Shown: positions 25,630-34,973, numbered from the stretch's first letter. The stretch is DNA of 64,000 nt from Lysinibacillus capsici (GCF_003367505.1 NZ_PXXX01000010.1:1-64000), one strand, 5' to 3'. The notes: generated by a model not told the origin, from the sequence alone. Translations and numbers: made by a program.

Positions 25630-26130
25630 CTACTGTGAGCAATACATGAGATACGGACTATCGCTTTCCTTAACAAATTTTCGAATTTCTTCATTTGTCT
25701 GGAGTTGAATCAATGGTTCAATCAATTCAATGCCAAGCTTTTGCCAGGAAGAGGTTTTCACGATAGGGCCCTGCGTCATAACATTTTTTAATAAGGCGGT
25801 AGCCCTTTCTACATCTGCATCAGGGGCATCAATCTTGGTAATAACCCCTATTTGTATTTTGGGAATCCCTAAGCTGAATTGCGGAGGGAATACACTCCTT
25901 GCTGATGTGGCATCCTGCAAGTAAATTACATGGGTTACTTCCAAAGATGTTGCCATAATATTTCTGTAATACATTGGATTTTCAACATATTCACCTGGTG
26001 TATCAACAACCCAGTCATCATAAACGAGTGCTTGTGTTTTGTTGGCACTGCTTTCTTTGCCCAACAATGTATTCATCAATGTTGACTTTCCTGCTTGCAC
26101 ACCGCCTATTATCATTACTCGATTTTTCAT
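25630..26130 (-). CDS. eutP: EutP/PduV-type small P-loop protein
   Basis: This protein of about 166 residues is a Ras-like P-loop NTPase: Walker A GGVQAGKSTL near the start, DTPGEYVENP as the switch-two region, and VITKIDAPDADVE for base recognition. In Salmonella EutP has been reported as an acetate kinase, which would complete the path from acetyl phosphate to acetate with ATP; GTPase-like roles are also discussed for the family. TAGGA eight bases before ATG at 26130 sets the start. It lies between eutS and eutA. Confidence 0.92.
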   Translation of the reverse strand: MKNRVMIIGGVQAGKSTLMNTLLGKESSANKTQALVYDDWVVDTPGEYVENPMYYRNIMATSLEVTHVIYLQDATSARSVFPPQFSLGIPKIQIGVITKIDAPDADVERATALLKNVMTQGPIVKTSSWQKLGIELIEPLIQLQTNEEIRKFVKESDSPYLMYCSQ

Positions 26131-26140
26131 ATGACACATC

Positions 26141-26482
26141 CTATGATTTTGTTATTTTTGATGGTGTGTAACCTAATACCTCGGATAAAAAACGATTGAT
26201 TTCTAACATCGCCATTTCTACCTCTGACACACTACCAACAATAACGAGACTACCTGTAAAACGATCTAAAAATCCTAGTTTGACATTGGCAGCCTTTGTT
26301 GCTAAGTCTCCTGCAATAATTACCGTTTCACTTGGCGTACAAGTCATAATGCCAAGGGCACCTGCTTCTTGGATACCTAGCTTTTGAAACATTTCTGGAT
26401 CAGGATTGGCAATAAGGTGACTCAATGTTAGCTGTTTACCCGGCACAAACTCCTGAATAAATCGTTTTTTCTCTTCACTCAC
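26141..26482 (-). CDS. eutS: Microcompartment shell protein EutS (circularly permuted BMC-H)
   Basis: This 113-residue protein has the typical EutS opening FIQEFVPGKQLTLSHLIANP and the permuted BMC core EAGALGIMTCTPSETVIIAGDLATKAANVKLGFLDRFTGSLVIVGSVSEVE. EutS hexamers are bent and probably shape the shell edges. The start is GTG after AGGTGATG. It is the first shell gene in the operon, 27 nt after eutH and 11 nt before eutP. Confidence 0.95.
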   Translation of the reverse strand: MSEEKKRFIQEFVPGKQLTLSHLIANPDPEMFQKLGIQEAGALGIMTCTPSETVIIAGDLATKAANVKLGFLDRFTGSLVIVGSVSEVEMAMLEINRFLSEVLGYTPSKITKS

Positions 26483-26508
26483 ACGTCATCACCTCACTTT
26501 TTAATTAA

Positions 26509-27753
26509 TTAAGATTGTTGATCTGTTAAATACTCGCCTTCTTTGATAATGCCAGCCTTACGATCTTCAATTTCCAACCTTAATGCAGTTGGTACTGAAA
26601 GCTTATAGGCTAAAATAATCGCAATAACACCCGCTAAAAACTTCCCTGCAATAACAGGTAAAATAATGGTTGGCTGGAAGTTCGCCGTGAATGATAAGTG
26701 ATCACCTAATAAAAAGGCGGAACATACACCAAATGCAATGTTAATTACTTTGTCTTTTGGTGGCATATGGCGAATTAGTGTAAACATCGCTAAAATGTTC
26801 GCAATCGTTGCTAAAATCCCAGCACTTCCTACAGAGGATAAGCCTAATTTTTTACCAGCTGCTTCAAGTGGCTTGGAAGCATACTTTCGAATTAGATACA
26901 CCATTGGGAAGGCACCCGCTAGCATAATCCCGATATAACCGGCTGTTTCTAATGCTCGGAACTGATCGATTTCATCAGCCATGATTGGATCGAAGCCCCA
27001 CGCGCCAAAAATCTTTGTAAAAATACCTGTAAAAATCTCAACAATAGAGAACACTAACACCAATTTAATTCCCGCATCCATTACACGACCGAATACCATG
27101 AAGCCAGTAATCATGCCGTTTGGAATAAGCTTTAAGCCTAGTGCGATTAAGATAACGAAAATGAATAAAGGTAGTAAGTTAATTAATATTTGTAAAACAG
27201 AAATGGCAAATACATATGTAGGAGCCTCTGTTGTACTAATGACTTCACGTACTTCTGTGTTGAATAGCACAATCATGATCGAAGAAATAAATGCACCAAT
27301 CGGAATTGTTAAAACGCCAGCCATAATTCCTAGCGCCATGTATTTATGATCACGCTTATCCAACATCGCAAGGCCCATTGGAATTGAGAATACGATAGTA
27401 GCACCTGACATAAAACCAACAACAAGAGCCATTACCCATCCCTCATAAGACTCCTTTAATGCATTGGCTAATTGGTAACCACCCATGTCCGAGGCTAAAA
27501 TCGTCGTCGCTGCAATCGCAGGATCTGCGCCAATTAACTCAAAAATCGGACTAATAAAATGACTAATAAACCATGTTAAGTAAGGTATAGCTGCCATGAT
27601 CCCTGCTGCTGGGACAAAAATATGACCAACCGTATGGATCCCATTCATAAATTCTTTCCCAATTCCATACTCAGCATCTCGGATAGCTCCGATTGCCCCT
27701 AAAACAGCACAAATCATAATAATATAAACGATAACCGTTCCTATCATTGCCAT
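26509..27753 (-). CDS. eutH: Ethanolamine permease EutH
   Basis: This integral membrane protein of about 414 residues has some 11 spans and brings ethanolamine into the cell when it is scarce. Conserved EutH blocks include EFMNGIHTVGHIFVPAAGIMAAIPYLTWFI, AATTILASDMGGYQLA and LGDHLSFTANFQP. Upstream in-frame codons to 27840 cover the terminator hairpin and are not coding. GGGG about 10 bases before ATG at 27753 favours that start; ATG at 27762 and 27747 are alternatives. It is the first structural gene after the eutV terminator, so its level should depend on read-through or on a promoter inside eutV. Confidence 0.93.
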   Translation of the reverse strand: MAMIGTVIVYIIMICAVLGAIGAIRDAEYGIGKEFMNGIHTVGHIFVPAAGIMAAIPYLTWFISHFISPIFELIGADPAIAATTILASDMGGYQLANALKESYEGWVMALVVGFMSGATIVFSIPMGLAMLDKRDHKYMALGIMAGVLTIPIGAFISSIMIVLFNTEVREVISTTEAPTYVFAISVLQILINLLPLFIFVILIALGLKLIPNGMITGFMVFGRVMDAGIKLVLVFSIVEIFTGIFTKIFGAWGFDPIMADEIDQFRALETAGYIGIMLAGAFPMVYLIRKYASKPLEAAGKKLGLSSVGSAGILATIANILAMFTLIRHMPPKDKVINIAFGVCSAFLLGDHLSFTANFQPTIILPVIAGKFLAGVIAIILAYKLSVPTALRLEIEDRKAGIIKEGEYLTDQQS

Positions 27754-27789
27754 CTTACTCATCACCCCTTTTTTATTTATAAATTTATA

Positions 27790-27840
27790 TAAAAAAAGGC
27801 ACTTTAAAGAAGAAATCTCTTTAAAGCGCCTTTGCTTCAA
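27790..27840 (-). promoter_or_regulatory. ANTAR-type hexaloop hairpin overlapping a terminator (probable EutV switch)
   Basis: On the minus strand TTGAAGC and GCTTTAA pair around the hexaloop AAAGGC (27821-27840). The loop has A at position 1 and G at 4, as ANTAR proteins require. The loop and 3' arm are also the 5' arm of a 16-bp terminator stem ending in T7 (27790-27833), so the two folds exclude each other. The first hairpin of the usual pair was not found. EutV is encoded just upstream. Confidence 0.75.
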
Positions 27841-28415
27841 CTATTGACTTGTAAGTTGTTAATAATTTGCTGTGCAATATGCACCATTTCCTGTTGTGTT
27901 TGCATGCTTTCATTGCGAATCTTACGGTAAGCCTCGTCCTCGCTTATATTTTCAGCCTGCATCAGCAAGCCCTTCGCTCGTTCAATGACTTTTCGCTTAT
28001 CTAATTGTGTTTGCTTATGTAAGATCTCCCCATTGAGACGGTTGAATTTATCAATTTGATGAAAAGCAACCTCAAGCACAGGCAACACATTTTTTTCAGA
28101 AAACGGTTTCATTACATATCCTAATATATTATCCTGCTTCATGTATAGCAACAATTCTTTTTCACTATAGGCCGAGATGAAAAGAACGGGTATACCAAGC
28201 TGTTGTTCAATAATTTTACTTGCCTTTAAACCGTCAAGTTTAGGCATTTTAATGTCCATTAAGATTAACTGTGGTTTGTGTAAAAAGGCTAATTCAATGG
28301 CTGTTTCCCCATTGTTCGCTTGAGCTACAACTTCGTAGCCGTTATCTTCTAACATAAACTTCAAATCAATCGCAATCAGTGATTCATCTTCGACAATCAT
28401 AACTTTCCTAGTCAT
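27837..28415 (-). CDS. eutV: EutV response regulator with ANTAR antiterminator domain
   Basis: This 192-residue protein has a receiver domain (residues 4-118) with phosphorylated Asp54 in LILMDIKMPK and a conserved Lys in YVMKPFSE. An ANTAR RNA-binding domain follows (about 128-185, RKVIERAKGLLMQAENISEDEAYRKIRN). Phosphorylated EutV binds paired hexaloop hairpins in eut leaders and prevents termination. It overlaps eutW by 8 nt, and its stop codon lies inside a candidate target hairpin before eutH. Confidence 0.95.
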   Translation of the reverse strand: MTRKVMIVEDESLIAIDLKFMLEDNGYEVVAQANNGETAIELAFLHKPQLILMDIKMPKLDGLKASKIIEQQLGIPVLFISAYSEKELLLYMKQDNILGYVMKPFSEKNVLPVLEVAFHQIDKFNRLNGEILHKQTQLDKRKVIERAKGLLMQAENISEDEAYRKIRNESMQTQQEMVHIAQQIINNLQVNS

Positions 28416-29832
28416 TTACGATAAATACCTCCTCACTTACAGGGAACTGAATTTGAGTATGTGTACCTTCATTACTAGGGATAATTGAAAATGAGCCAGC
28501 TAAATCATATTCTACAAGCCTTGTGATAATCTCCATACCAAAAGATGCCTTCACCTCTTGCATTCCAACGCCGTTGTCAGAAATATGAAGCGAAATTGTA
28601 GAATCTTCCTGAATGAATTGAATATCGATGATTCCTTCATCACGTCCGATAAACGCATACTTTAATGCATTTTGCAGTAGCTCACAAATAATGAGTGCTA
28701 AAGAGACTGCCTTTTTTGAATGGCAGAACAGCTGCAAATTTTCATGATGAAAGGCTAGTTGAATAGTTGCTGTATTAGACGTACCAATCATTTTATGACC
28801 AATTTTTTTAGCTAATGCGATAACGTCTACTCTTTCTTCAGCGTTATCTTCATTTTCTAAAATCAGCTCATACACCGATGAAATACTATAGATTCGATTT
28901 AATGCTTCTTGAAACGCACTTGCATTTGAAGCAGACAGATCATTGCGCATTTGCAAACGTAATAGACTTGTCACTGTCTGAAGATTGTTTTTCACGCGGT
29001 GGTGAATTTCTCGTATCGCAAATGTTTTCATCATTAGCTCATTTTCTTTCAGCTTAAGCTCTGTTAGATCATGAATAATGAGTAGCGTGACTTTCTCGTT
29101 ATGACTGCGAATAGGAATCTTCTTCACAATAAAGGACTTACGATCAATCGTAATTTCTAGGAAAAAGACATCGTCGCCTTTATCATAGACCTCCTGTAAA
29201 AAAGGTAAGATTTTATCCAACGGTATATTGTCAAAATTTTCTAATCCAGATAGCTCCGAAATAAAATGATAGCCTGCTGGATTACTATAAATCACTTTAT
29301 TTTCGTGATTTGTGAGAATAATCGACTCTACGAGTAAATCAGAAACAACTGGAATTGGTTGAGAATTAGGTTCGACAATATGCTCAATTAATGCAAACGG
29401 CATATTTTGAAAATCATCCTTCGGTGTCGTTTGCATCTTCACCATTTTTTCCTGAATCAACACAGCAATTACTTGCTGCTGCTCATTAAAAATGGGAATG
29501 ACATTTTGCTCCACCGTTATGCCTTCCTGCGTAATTGCTCTGGAAATGGATGATTTTTCTTTATGTTTAAACGCAGCAAATACGGCTGGTTCAAAACTTT
29601 CAAATACGAATTTTCCGATAACTGATTTTTCGTATAAACCAATCTCTTTCTTCGGGAATGCCTCTGCCACAACAATTGCATGCGGTAAATTCTCCAACAG
29701 GCAATCTATGAACATGTAACAATCAGTCAACTCAGCATAATACGTTAGCGTAGCCTCTATTTCTATTAACTTGTCAATATCCGTTGCCGATAGATTTGTA
29801 TATTTTCTACACAATGATTGAATGTTCGACAG
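28408..29832 (-). CDS. eutW: EutW sensor histidine kinase
   Basis: This kinase of about 475 residues has an N-terminal sensor region, a PAS-like middle (residues about 160-270) and a HisKA_2 phosphoacceptor REIHHRVKNNLQTVTSLLRLQMR, followed by an HATPase domain (CELLQNALKYAF, LHISDNGVGM, GTHTQIQFP). It senses ethanolamine and phosphorylates EutV. The start is unusual: GGGGG (29840-29844) lies seven bases before an in-frame CTG at 29832, while the nearest upstream TTG (29868) sits in the loop of a hairpin with no ribosome site. No membrane span is seen, so it is cytoplasmic. Confidence 0.88.
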   Translation of the reverse strand: MSNIQSLCRKYTNLSATDIDKLIEIEATLTYYAELTDCYMFIDCLLENLPHAIVVAEAFPKKEIGLYEKSVIGKFVFESFEPAVFAAFKHKEKSSISRAITQEGITVEQNVIPIFNEQQQVIAVLIQEKMVKMQTTPKDDFQNMPFALIEHIVEPNSQPIPVVSDLLVESIILTNHENKVIYSNPAGYHFISELSGLENFDNIPLDKILPFLQEVYDKGDDVFFLEITIDRKSFIVKKIPIRSHNEKVTLLIIHDLTELKLKENELMMKTFAIREIHHRVKNNLQTVTSLLRLQMRNDLSASNASAFQEALNRIYSISSVYELILENEDNAEERVDVIALAKKIGHKMIGTSNTATIQLAFHHENLQLFCHSKKAVSLALIICELLQNALKYAFIGRDEGIIDIQFIQEDSTISLHISDNGVGMQEVKASFGMEIITRLVEYDLAGSFSIIPSNEGTHTQIQFPVSEEVFIVND

Positions 29833-29851
29833 GTTTAAGCCCCCTATCAAG

Positions 29852-29879
29852 GAATAGTCAGCAAGCAATTTGACTATTC
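29852..29879 (-). other. Leader hairpin in the eutW 5' untranslated region
   Basis: On the minus strand GAATAGTC pairs perfectly with GACTATTC around a 12-nt loop. It lies between the promoter and the GGGGG ribosome site of eutW. No U run follows, so it is not a simple terminator. Confidence 0.6.
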
Positions 29880-29897
29880 TTAAAAATCTTTGTCATT

Positions 29898-29927
29898 ATT
29901 ATAAACCTTTTGTGAAATTATTTTCAA
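29898..29927 (-). promoter_or_regulatory. Sigma-A promoter of eutWV
   Basis: On the minus strand TTGAAA (29922-29927) and TATAAT (29898-29903) are separated by 18 bp. The flanks contain the inverted repeat TTGTGAAA / TTTCACAA (about 29910-29950), which could bind a regulator; it lacks the central CG of a standard cre site. Confidence 0.65.
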
Positions 29928-30055
29928 TATAAAAAATATATTCTTTCACAAGATTTCGTTGCATTACAAAGAACTATATAGCTTAAAAGAGAAATATTCA
30001 ACAGTTTTTTAAAGATCCATAATTTAACTACACACATAATGTTATTTCGATATAA

Positions 30056-30092
30056 CAAAAAACGAGCTTACCGTTTGGGTAAACTCGCTTCT
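30056..30092 (-). terminator. Terminator of the XPD/DinG-type helicase gene
   Basis: On the minus strand GCGAGTTTACC pairs with GGTAAGCTCG (one G-U pair) around a short loop and ends in T6, directly after the stop codon. Confidence 0.88.
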
Positions 30093-30094
30093 TT

Positions 30095-32002
30095 CTATTT
30101 TATTTCTGGTACAACTGCTACTATATTTTCAAAGGCTGCGCGCTGCTTTTGTTCATCTTCATTTAACAAAATGTGAATATCACCATGGTCATTCGATGTA
30201 CGAATTAAGCGCCCCATCCCTTGCTGCAAGCGTAATTGCATGAAAGGTAATTCCACTTCCTCAAATGGGTTTTCGGCAAATGTACGTTTCGCATCAAATA
30301 ATGGGTCCTGTGGAGGAAACGGTAAATCATAAATAATCACACGAGTTAATGCTTCCTCAGGCAAATCTAACCCCTCCCATAAATGATATGAACATAATGT
30401 TTTAACTGTTCCTTGCTGGAAGTCTCGAACAATGGCTGAAAGCTCTCGATCTCCCTCAAATGCTACATACATACGTTCCATTAGCGGTAATTCTGCCTTG
30501 AAGTTTAGCATGGCTTGCTTCGATTTAAACAAAATCAACGTTTGCTCACCATCAAGCAGCAACTGCTGAACACGCGCTGTTTTGTCTCGTTGTGTAAGCT
30601 CATGTAAATAGATTTTCATAACCTCTTTATAGTCGAATGGGGATGGCACAGAAAATGATTGGTAATCTCGAATTCCTAAACTATAGGCAATATAAGAAAA
30701 GTCTTTATTGACCGATAGAGTGGCAGAAGAAAAGACGATTGGAAGCTTTTTAGAGAATAATTTTTCTGCTAAAACTTCTGTGATTAAACGAGGCATAATG
30801 ACGAGCGTTTCTTCACCATCTGTTTCCTCTAACCAATCTACTGCATCTCCCTGTGCGATGAAAATACGCAACGAAGCCTCATATTGTTCTAAATATTCTT
30901 CCGCCATATTTAGCTCATATTCAGGAATCATGTACATTTCTGATTCAAAAACGAATTCTTCCATCAATGTTTCTACATCATCTATTAATTGCTTCCCATA
31001 AGCAAGCAATGTTTTTGATTTGTTTATGCGTTTGCGATCTTCATTAGAAGCAACGATATCATCACGAAGCTGATCAAAAAATAGTTCATGATCATCCTGT
31101 AATTTCTCCATTGCATACAGTGTGCGCTCGCGTACACCATCTACCATCAAGCGCTCCAGTAATTGCACGATAGTCGTCGCCTGTACTTTATAGGTCATCG
31201 CTTTTTGCGCAGCATACTCCAATAAATGTCCTTCATCCAGCACCATCATTGATACCTCAGGCAGTAATGCTAACTGACCTTCACGCTCACGAGATTCCTT
31301 TGTAGCCAAATGCTCCATTAGAAAATCTTGTGAACAAATAACAAGATCGGTTGATTTTCGATAATGAGAGCGATGCAATGTTTGCCCACAGCGATTACGA
31401 AGGTCACAAACCGAACATTGCATAATCGAATTGTAATTAACCTTTTGCCAATCCTCATCACTGACTGTTGGATAATCACTGCGTTCCCCATATGGATGAA
31501 CAGCAATCATCGAACCTTGTGCATAAACACCATCAGGGATAGAAAAGGAAATATCATCAATCCATTCATCCGACTCCACTTTCTCTGCTTCCTCAAAGCG
31601 TTTTAAGCATAAATACTGATCTCTCGATTTTGCTAGACGAACATCAATATCAAGTCCTAATGTTTTTTGGAGTTTATAAATATCGCCCCCCTCTTTTACA
31701 AGTTGGTCGATTAATGTTTCATCTGCACAAGCAATCAACGCAGGTTTCCCTGTGTAACGTGCGTAGGAAATAGCTGGAAGCAAATAAGCGATCGTTTTGC
31801 CAGTTCCCACTCCTGCCTCTGCAAAGAGAACATTTTTTTCTTTTAGTGCTTGTTCTATTTGATAAGCCATAAAGATTTGCTCATCACGGCATTCAAAGCC
31901 CTTTTCTGGTAATTCATCATAAAGAACATCGCCCATCCAGTCACCTAATGAATCGAAAAATGAACGGTCCTTTGATAATGCAAATGGTAAAGATTTACGC
32001 AA
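30095..32002 (-). CDS. ypvA: XPD/DinG-family ATP-dependent DNA helicase (YpvA type)
   Basis: This 635-residue superfamily 2 helicase has Walker A EAGVGTGKT, Walker B-type VLDEGH, and C-terminal motifs including GMGRLIRT. Four cysteines (QYLCLKRF, then CSVCDLRNRC) are spaced as in the iron-sulfur domain of XPD/DinG enzymes, so a 4Fe-4S cluster is likely. The length matches B. subtilis YpvA (about 640). It probably unwinds DNA with 5'-to-3' polarity in repair or replication stress. The start is TTG at 32002 with GAGGGGG nine bases upstream. It is transcribed alone, with a terminator behind it. Confidence 0.9.
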   Translation of the reverse strand: MRKSLPFALSKDRSFFDSLGDWMGDVLYDELPEKGFECRDEQIFMAYQIEQALKEKNVLFAEAGVGTGKTIAYLLPAISYARYTGKPALIACADETLIDQLVKEGGDIYKLQKTLGLDIDVRLAKSRDQYLCLKRFEEAEKVESDEWIDDISFSIPDGVYAQGSMIAVHPYGERSDYPTVSDEDWQKVNYNSIMQCSVCDLRNRCGQTLHRSHYRKSTDLVICSQDFLMEHLATKESREREGQLALLPEVSMMVLDEGHLLEYAAQKAMTYKVQATTIVQLLERLMVDGVRERTLYAMEKLQDDHELFFDQLRDDIVASNEDRKRINKSKTLLAYGKQLIDDVETLMEEFVFESEMYMIPEYELNMAEEYLEQYEASLRIFIAQGDAVDWLEETDGEETLVIMPRLITEVLAEKLFSKKLPIVFSSATLSVNKDFSYIAYSLGIRDYQSFSVPSPFDYKEVMKIYLHELTQRDKTARVQQLLLDGEQTLILFKSKQAMLNFKAELPLMERMYVAFEGDRELSAIVRDFQQGTVKTLCSYHLWEGLDLPEEALTRVIIYDLPFPPQDPLFDAKRTFAENPFEEVELPFMQLRLQQGMGRLIRTSNDHGDIHILLNEDEQKQRAAFENIVAVVPEIK

Positions 32003-32046
32003 TTAATGTTCCCCCTCTAACTATCTGGTGCTATTATACGCGACGA

Positions 32047-32079
32047 AACGGAAGATAAGAAAAAATCTTATCTTCCGTT
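32047..32079 (-). terminator. Strong hairpin downstream of rlmL
   Basis: ACGGAAGATAAGA and TCTTATCTTCCGT form a perfect 13-bp stem with a T-rich loop, eight bases after the rlmL stop. The U tract after the stem is poor, so termination may be partial. Confidence 0.6.
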
Positions 32080-32087
32080 ACTATTCG

Positions 32088-33224
32088 TTAATCTCTTTTA
32101 GACTTTTGACCCCAGAACTGATAATAATTTGTTTCAATAAAACCATTAAATAATTTACGTTTTTTCGTCGCTTGGCGTCCATATAATTCTTCAAAATTCT
32201 TCATGGAGGATAGCATATATACAGACCAAGTTGGATAGTTTTTCATGACCTTCCCAACATCGCGAATCACCTGTTCCACGACTTCCACATCACCAATACG
32301 CTCTCCGTACGGCGGGTTCCCAATCATGACACCATCCGTTAACTGTGTTGTAAAATCACGTGCTTGCATTTGCTTAAACGTGATTAACTCTCCAAAGCCT
32401 GCTTCCATTGCGTTTTCTTGCGCAATGCTGACCATGCGGTGATCAATATCGGAACCAATAATTTCCAACGGCTGATCATAGTTCGCTAAACTATCTGCTT
32501 CATCACGAACCGCATCCCAGATTGCAGCTTTCATCCATGGCCATTCCTCAGAAATAAATTCTCGGTTATAGCCTGGCGCTATATTTTGTCCAAACATCGC
32601 CGCTTCCAATGCAATAGTACCAGAGCCACAGAATGGGTCAACAAACGGGCGATTTGGATTCCATTTTGAAATTTGTACAAGTGCAGCTGCTAATGTTTCT
32701 TTTAATGGTGCCTCACCTTGAGCCTGACGATAGCCACGCTTATGTAGGCCAGCACCAGATGTATCAATCGTTAGTGTCGCCACATCTTTTAAAATTGAAA
32801 CCTCAATTTTGTAAGTCGCTCCAGATTCATCTAAAAAGCCAAGTCGCTTATAATGCTGTTTCATTCGCTCAACGATTGCTTTTTTGGTAATGGCTTGACA
32901 ATCAGGTACACTAAATAATTTCGATTTTACGGACTTTCCTGAAACAGGAAAAGCAGCGTCCACTGGTAAATACTTCTCCCAAGGGAGTGCCTTTACACTT
33001 TCAAATAATTGTTCGAACGATTTTGCTGGGAATTGCCCAACAACAATCTTTACACGATCCGCTACACGTAGCCATAGATTGGTACGCGCAATCGCTGTTT
33101 CATCGCCTTCAAAATATACTTTGCCATTGTCAACGGTTGTTTCATAGCCAAGTGCTTTTACTTCTTGTGCCACAATAGCTTCTAAGCCCATTGCTGACGT
33201 AGCTACTAATTGATAGTTTGCCAT
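32088..33224 (-). CDS. rlmL: 23S rRNA (guanine-N2) methyltransferase RlmL/YpsC type
   Basis: This 378-residue protein has an N-terminal THUMP RNA-binding domain (residues about 45-155) and a C-terminal Rossmann methyltransferase domain. The catalytic N6/N2-methylase motif is NPPYGERI, and the SAM site has FVDPFCGSGTIALEAA and the acidic residue in IGSDIDHRMV. It methylates a guanine of 23S rRNA. Length matches B. subtilis YpsC. GGAAGGAAA precedes ATG and overlaps the end of the GGDEF-EAL gene three bases upstream, so both are probably one transcript. Confidence 0.93.
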   Translation of the reverse strand: MANYQLVATSAMGLEAIVAQEVKALGYETTVDNGKVYFEGDETAIARTNLWLRVADRVKIVVGQFPAKSFEQLFESVKALPWEKYLPVDAAFPVSGKSVKSKLFSVPDCQAITKKAIVERMKQHYKRLGFLDESGATYKIEVSILKDVATLTIDTSGAGLHKRGYRQAQGEAPLKETLAAALVQISKWNPNRPFVDPFCGSGTIALEAAMFGQNIAPGYNREFISEEWPWMKAAIWDAVRDEADSLANYDQPLEIIGSDIDHRMVSIAQENAMEAGFGELITFKQMQARDFTTQLTDGVMIGNPPYGERIGDVEVVEQVIRDVGKVMKNYPTWSVYMLSSMKNFEELYGRQATKKRKLFNGFIETNYYQFWGQKSKRD

Positions 33225-33227
33225 AGA

Positions 33228-34973
33228 TTATTTCCTTCCTTGATGCTCAATTTCCCAATACTCCATAAACTCCATCAATTCGTTTAACGGGAGTGGTTTG
33301 CTGTAATAATAGCCTTGGATAATATCACAGTTCATTTTACGTAGTATATCCACTTGTTGTGCTTGTTCTACACCTTCAGCAACAACTTTCATTTTTAAGC
33401 GATGGGACATTTGAATAATCGCATCTACAACTGCCTGTTTTTCATCGAGTGATCCAATATGCTGGATAAAGCTACGATCAATTTTTAAACAATCTAATGG
33501 GAAGCGAACCAAATAGCTTAAGGATGAATAGCCAGTCCCAAAATCATCGATTGAGATTTTAAAGCCTAATTGTTTTAAACGAACCAATTTACTAACTGTC
33601 TCATTGGCACTGTTCATCACCGTTCGCTCTGTCACTTCTATTTCAAAATTGTTAGCTGGCATATTATAGCGCTCTAATATTGTTTGTATCGACTCCAAAA
33701 AATTCTGCTGTTTAAAGTGAATGCTCGAGATATTAATGGCGACAGGTGTTTTCCAACCATATTGTTGCATTTGAATGACTGCCTCACATGCTTTTTCGAT
33801 AATAAGCTCACTTAATGGAATGATTAGACCTGTATCCTCTGCATAAGTGATAAACTCAGCAGGCGAAACAAAGCCTAGCCTCTCGCTATTCCAGCGGACT
33901 AGTGCTTCTAAACCTTGAATCTGCTCATTTTCCATAGAAATCTTTGGCTGAAAATGTAGCTCAAATTCACGGTTTTCTATTGCTCTTCTTAACTCAGAAT
34001 CTAGCAATAGCACTCGTTGTGCGTCGGTTTGCAGTTCATCAAAATAGAAGGAATAGCCGTTTAATTCATTCTTTTTTGAATAAGTCATCGCTCTATCTGC
34101 ACAATTGATCAGTTCTTCTGTGTTTTTACTATCAACTGGATAAACGCTAATACCAATACTTGTAGAAATAAAAACTTCCTGATCATTTATCATCATTGGC
34201 TGTTCAATACTACTAATAATTTGTTCAGCAAATTTTGCAGCCTCTTTCACATTTTTCACATTGGTTAATGTAATGACGAATTCATCTCCGCCATATCTTG
34301 CAATAATATCTTTATTTTTCAGTAATTTTTTTAGTCGATTTGCTACTTCTATTAAAATTGAATCTCCAACAGCATGGCCTAATGTATCATTAATTTGCTT
34401 AAATCGATCCAAATCTAAGAAATAGATCGCATGCTGCACTGAATGAGAAATAGCAGAAGTCGATTCCAAGAGATTATCCATTCTTTCGATATAGGCAAAA
34501 CGATTGGATACATCTGTTAATGAATCCGTGAGCAAACGCTTTTCTAATTCATTTTCTACTATTTTTCTTTCAGACAAATCTGTGAAAATACCACAGTAAT
34601 TTGTAACCTCACCCTCATCGTTGGTTACACAAACAATTGTTAACCATTCAGGATATACGTCTCCAGTTTTACGACGATTCCATATCTCACCTTGCCAAAT
34701 GCCTTCTTGTCGTATCTGCTCCCACATCTCTAAATAGAACGGCAATTCATGTACACCAGATTGTAAAACGGCTGGCGTTTTTCCAACCACATCATCACAT
34801 GTATAGCCTGTCACAAATTCAAAGGCAGGATTAACCATTACTATTTTTTTGTATTCATCAGTAATCATGATACCTTCAGATACATTTTCGAAGATTTTAA
34901 GTATTAAGGAAGTCGGATATTTAGATATCAGTTTCAGTTTATCCGTACTTTCCCAATTGTTTACTCCGTTCAT
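33228..34973 (-). CDS. PAS-GGDEF-EAL cyclic di-GMP enzyme
   Basis: This 581-residue cytoplasmic protein has a PAS/PAC sensor (about 23-135, with CDDVVGKTPAVLQSG), a GGDEF domain with intact RYGGDEFVIT, and an EAL domain with intact LEALVRW, the DDFGTGYSSLSYL loop and KIDRSFI. Both halves keep their catalytic residues, so it could make and break cyclic di-GMP; which dominates cannot be read from sequence. The PAS domain points to control by redox state, oxygen or a small ligand. No membrane segment is seen. It lies between rnpB and rlmL. Confidence 0.93.
   Translation of the reverse strand: MNGVNNWESTDKLKLISKYPTSLILKIFENVSEGIMITDEYKKIVMVNPAFEFVTGYTCDDVVGKTPAVLQSGVHELPFYLEMWEQIRQEGIWQGEIWNRRKTGDVYPEWLTIVCVTNDEGEVTNYCGIFTDLSERKIVENELEKRLLTDSLTDVSNRFAYIERMDNLLESTSAISHSVQHAIYFLDLDRFKQINDTLGHAVGDSILIEVANRLKKLLKNKDIIARYGGDEFVITLTNVKNVKEAAKFAEQIISSIEQPMMINDQEVFISTSIGISVYPVDSKNTEELINCADRAMTYSKKNELNGYSFYFDELQTDAQRVLLLDSELRRAIENREFELHFQPKISMENEQIQGLEALVRWNSERLGFVSPAEFITYAEDTGLIIPLSELIIEKACEAVIQMQQYGWKTPVAINISSIHFKQQNFLESIQTILERYNMPANNFEIEVTERTVMNSANETVSKLVRLKQLGFKISIDDFGTGYSSLSYLVRFPLDCLKIDRSFIQHIGSLDEKQAVVDAIIQMSHRLKMKVVAEGVEQAQQVDILRKMNCDIIQGYYYSKPLPLNELMEFMEYWEIEHQGRK

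Noticed and set aside
26509-27840. EutH with an N-terminal extension starting at 27840
   Set aside because: The extra 29 codons translate the terminator stem; true EutH begins near MAMIG.
29869-30055. cre (CcpA) site in the eutW promoter
   Set aside because: TGAAA-N4-TTTCA is symmetric but lacks the central CG of a cre site; it is recorded only as an inverted repeat.
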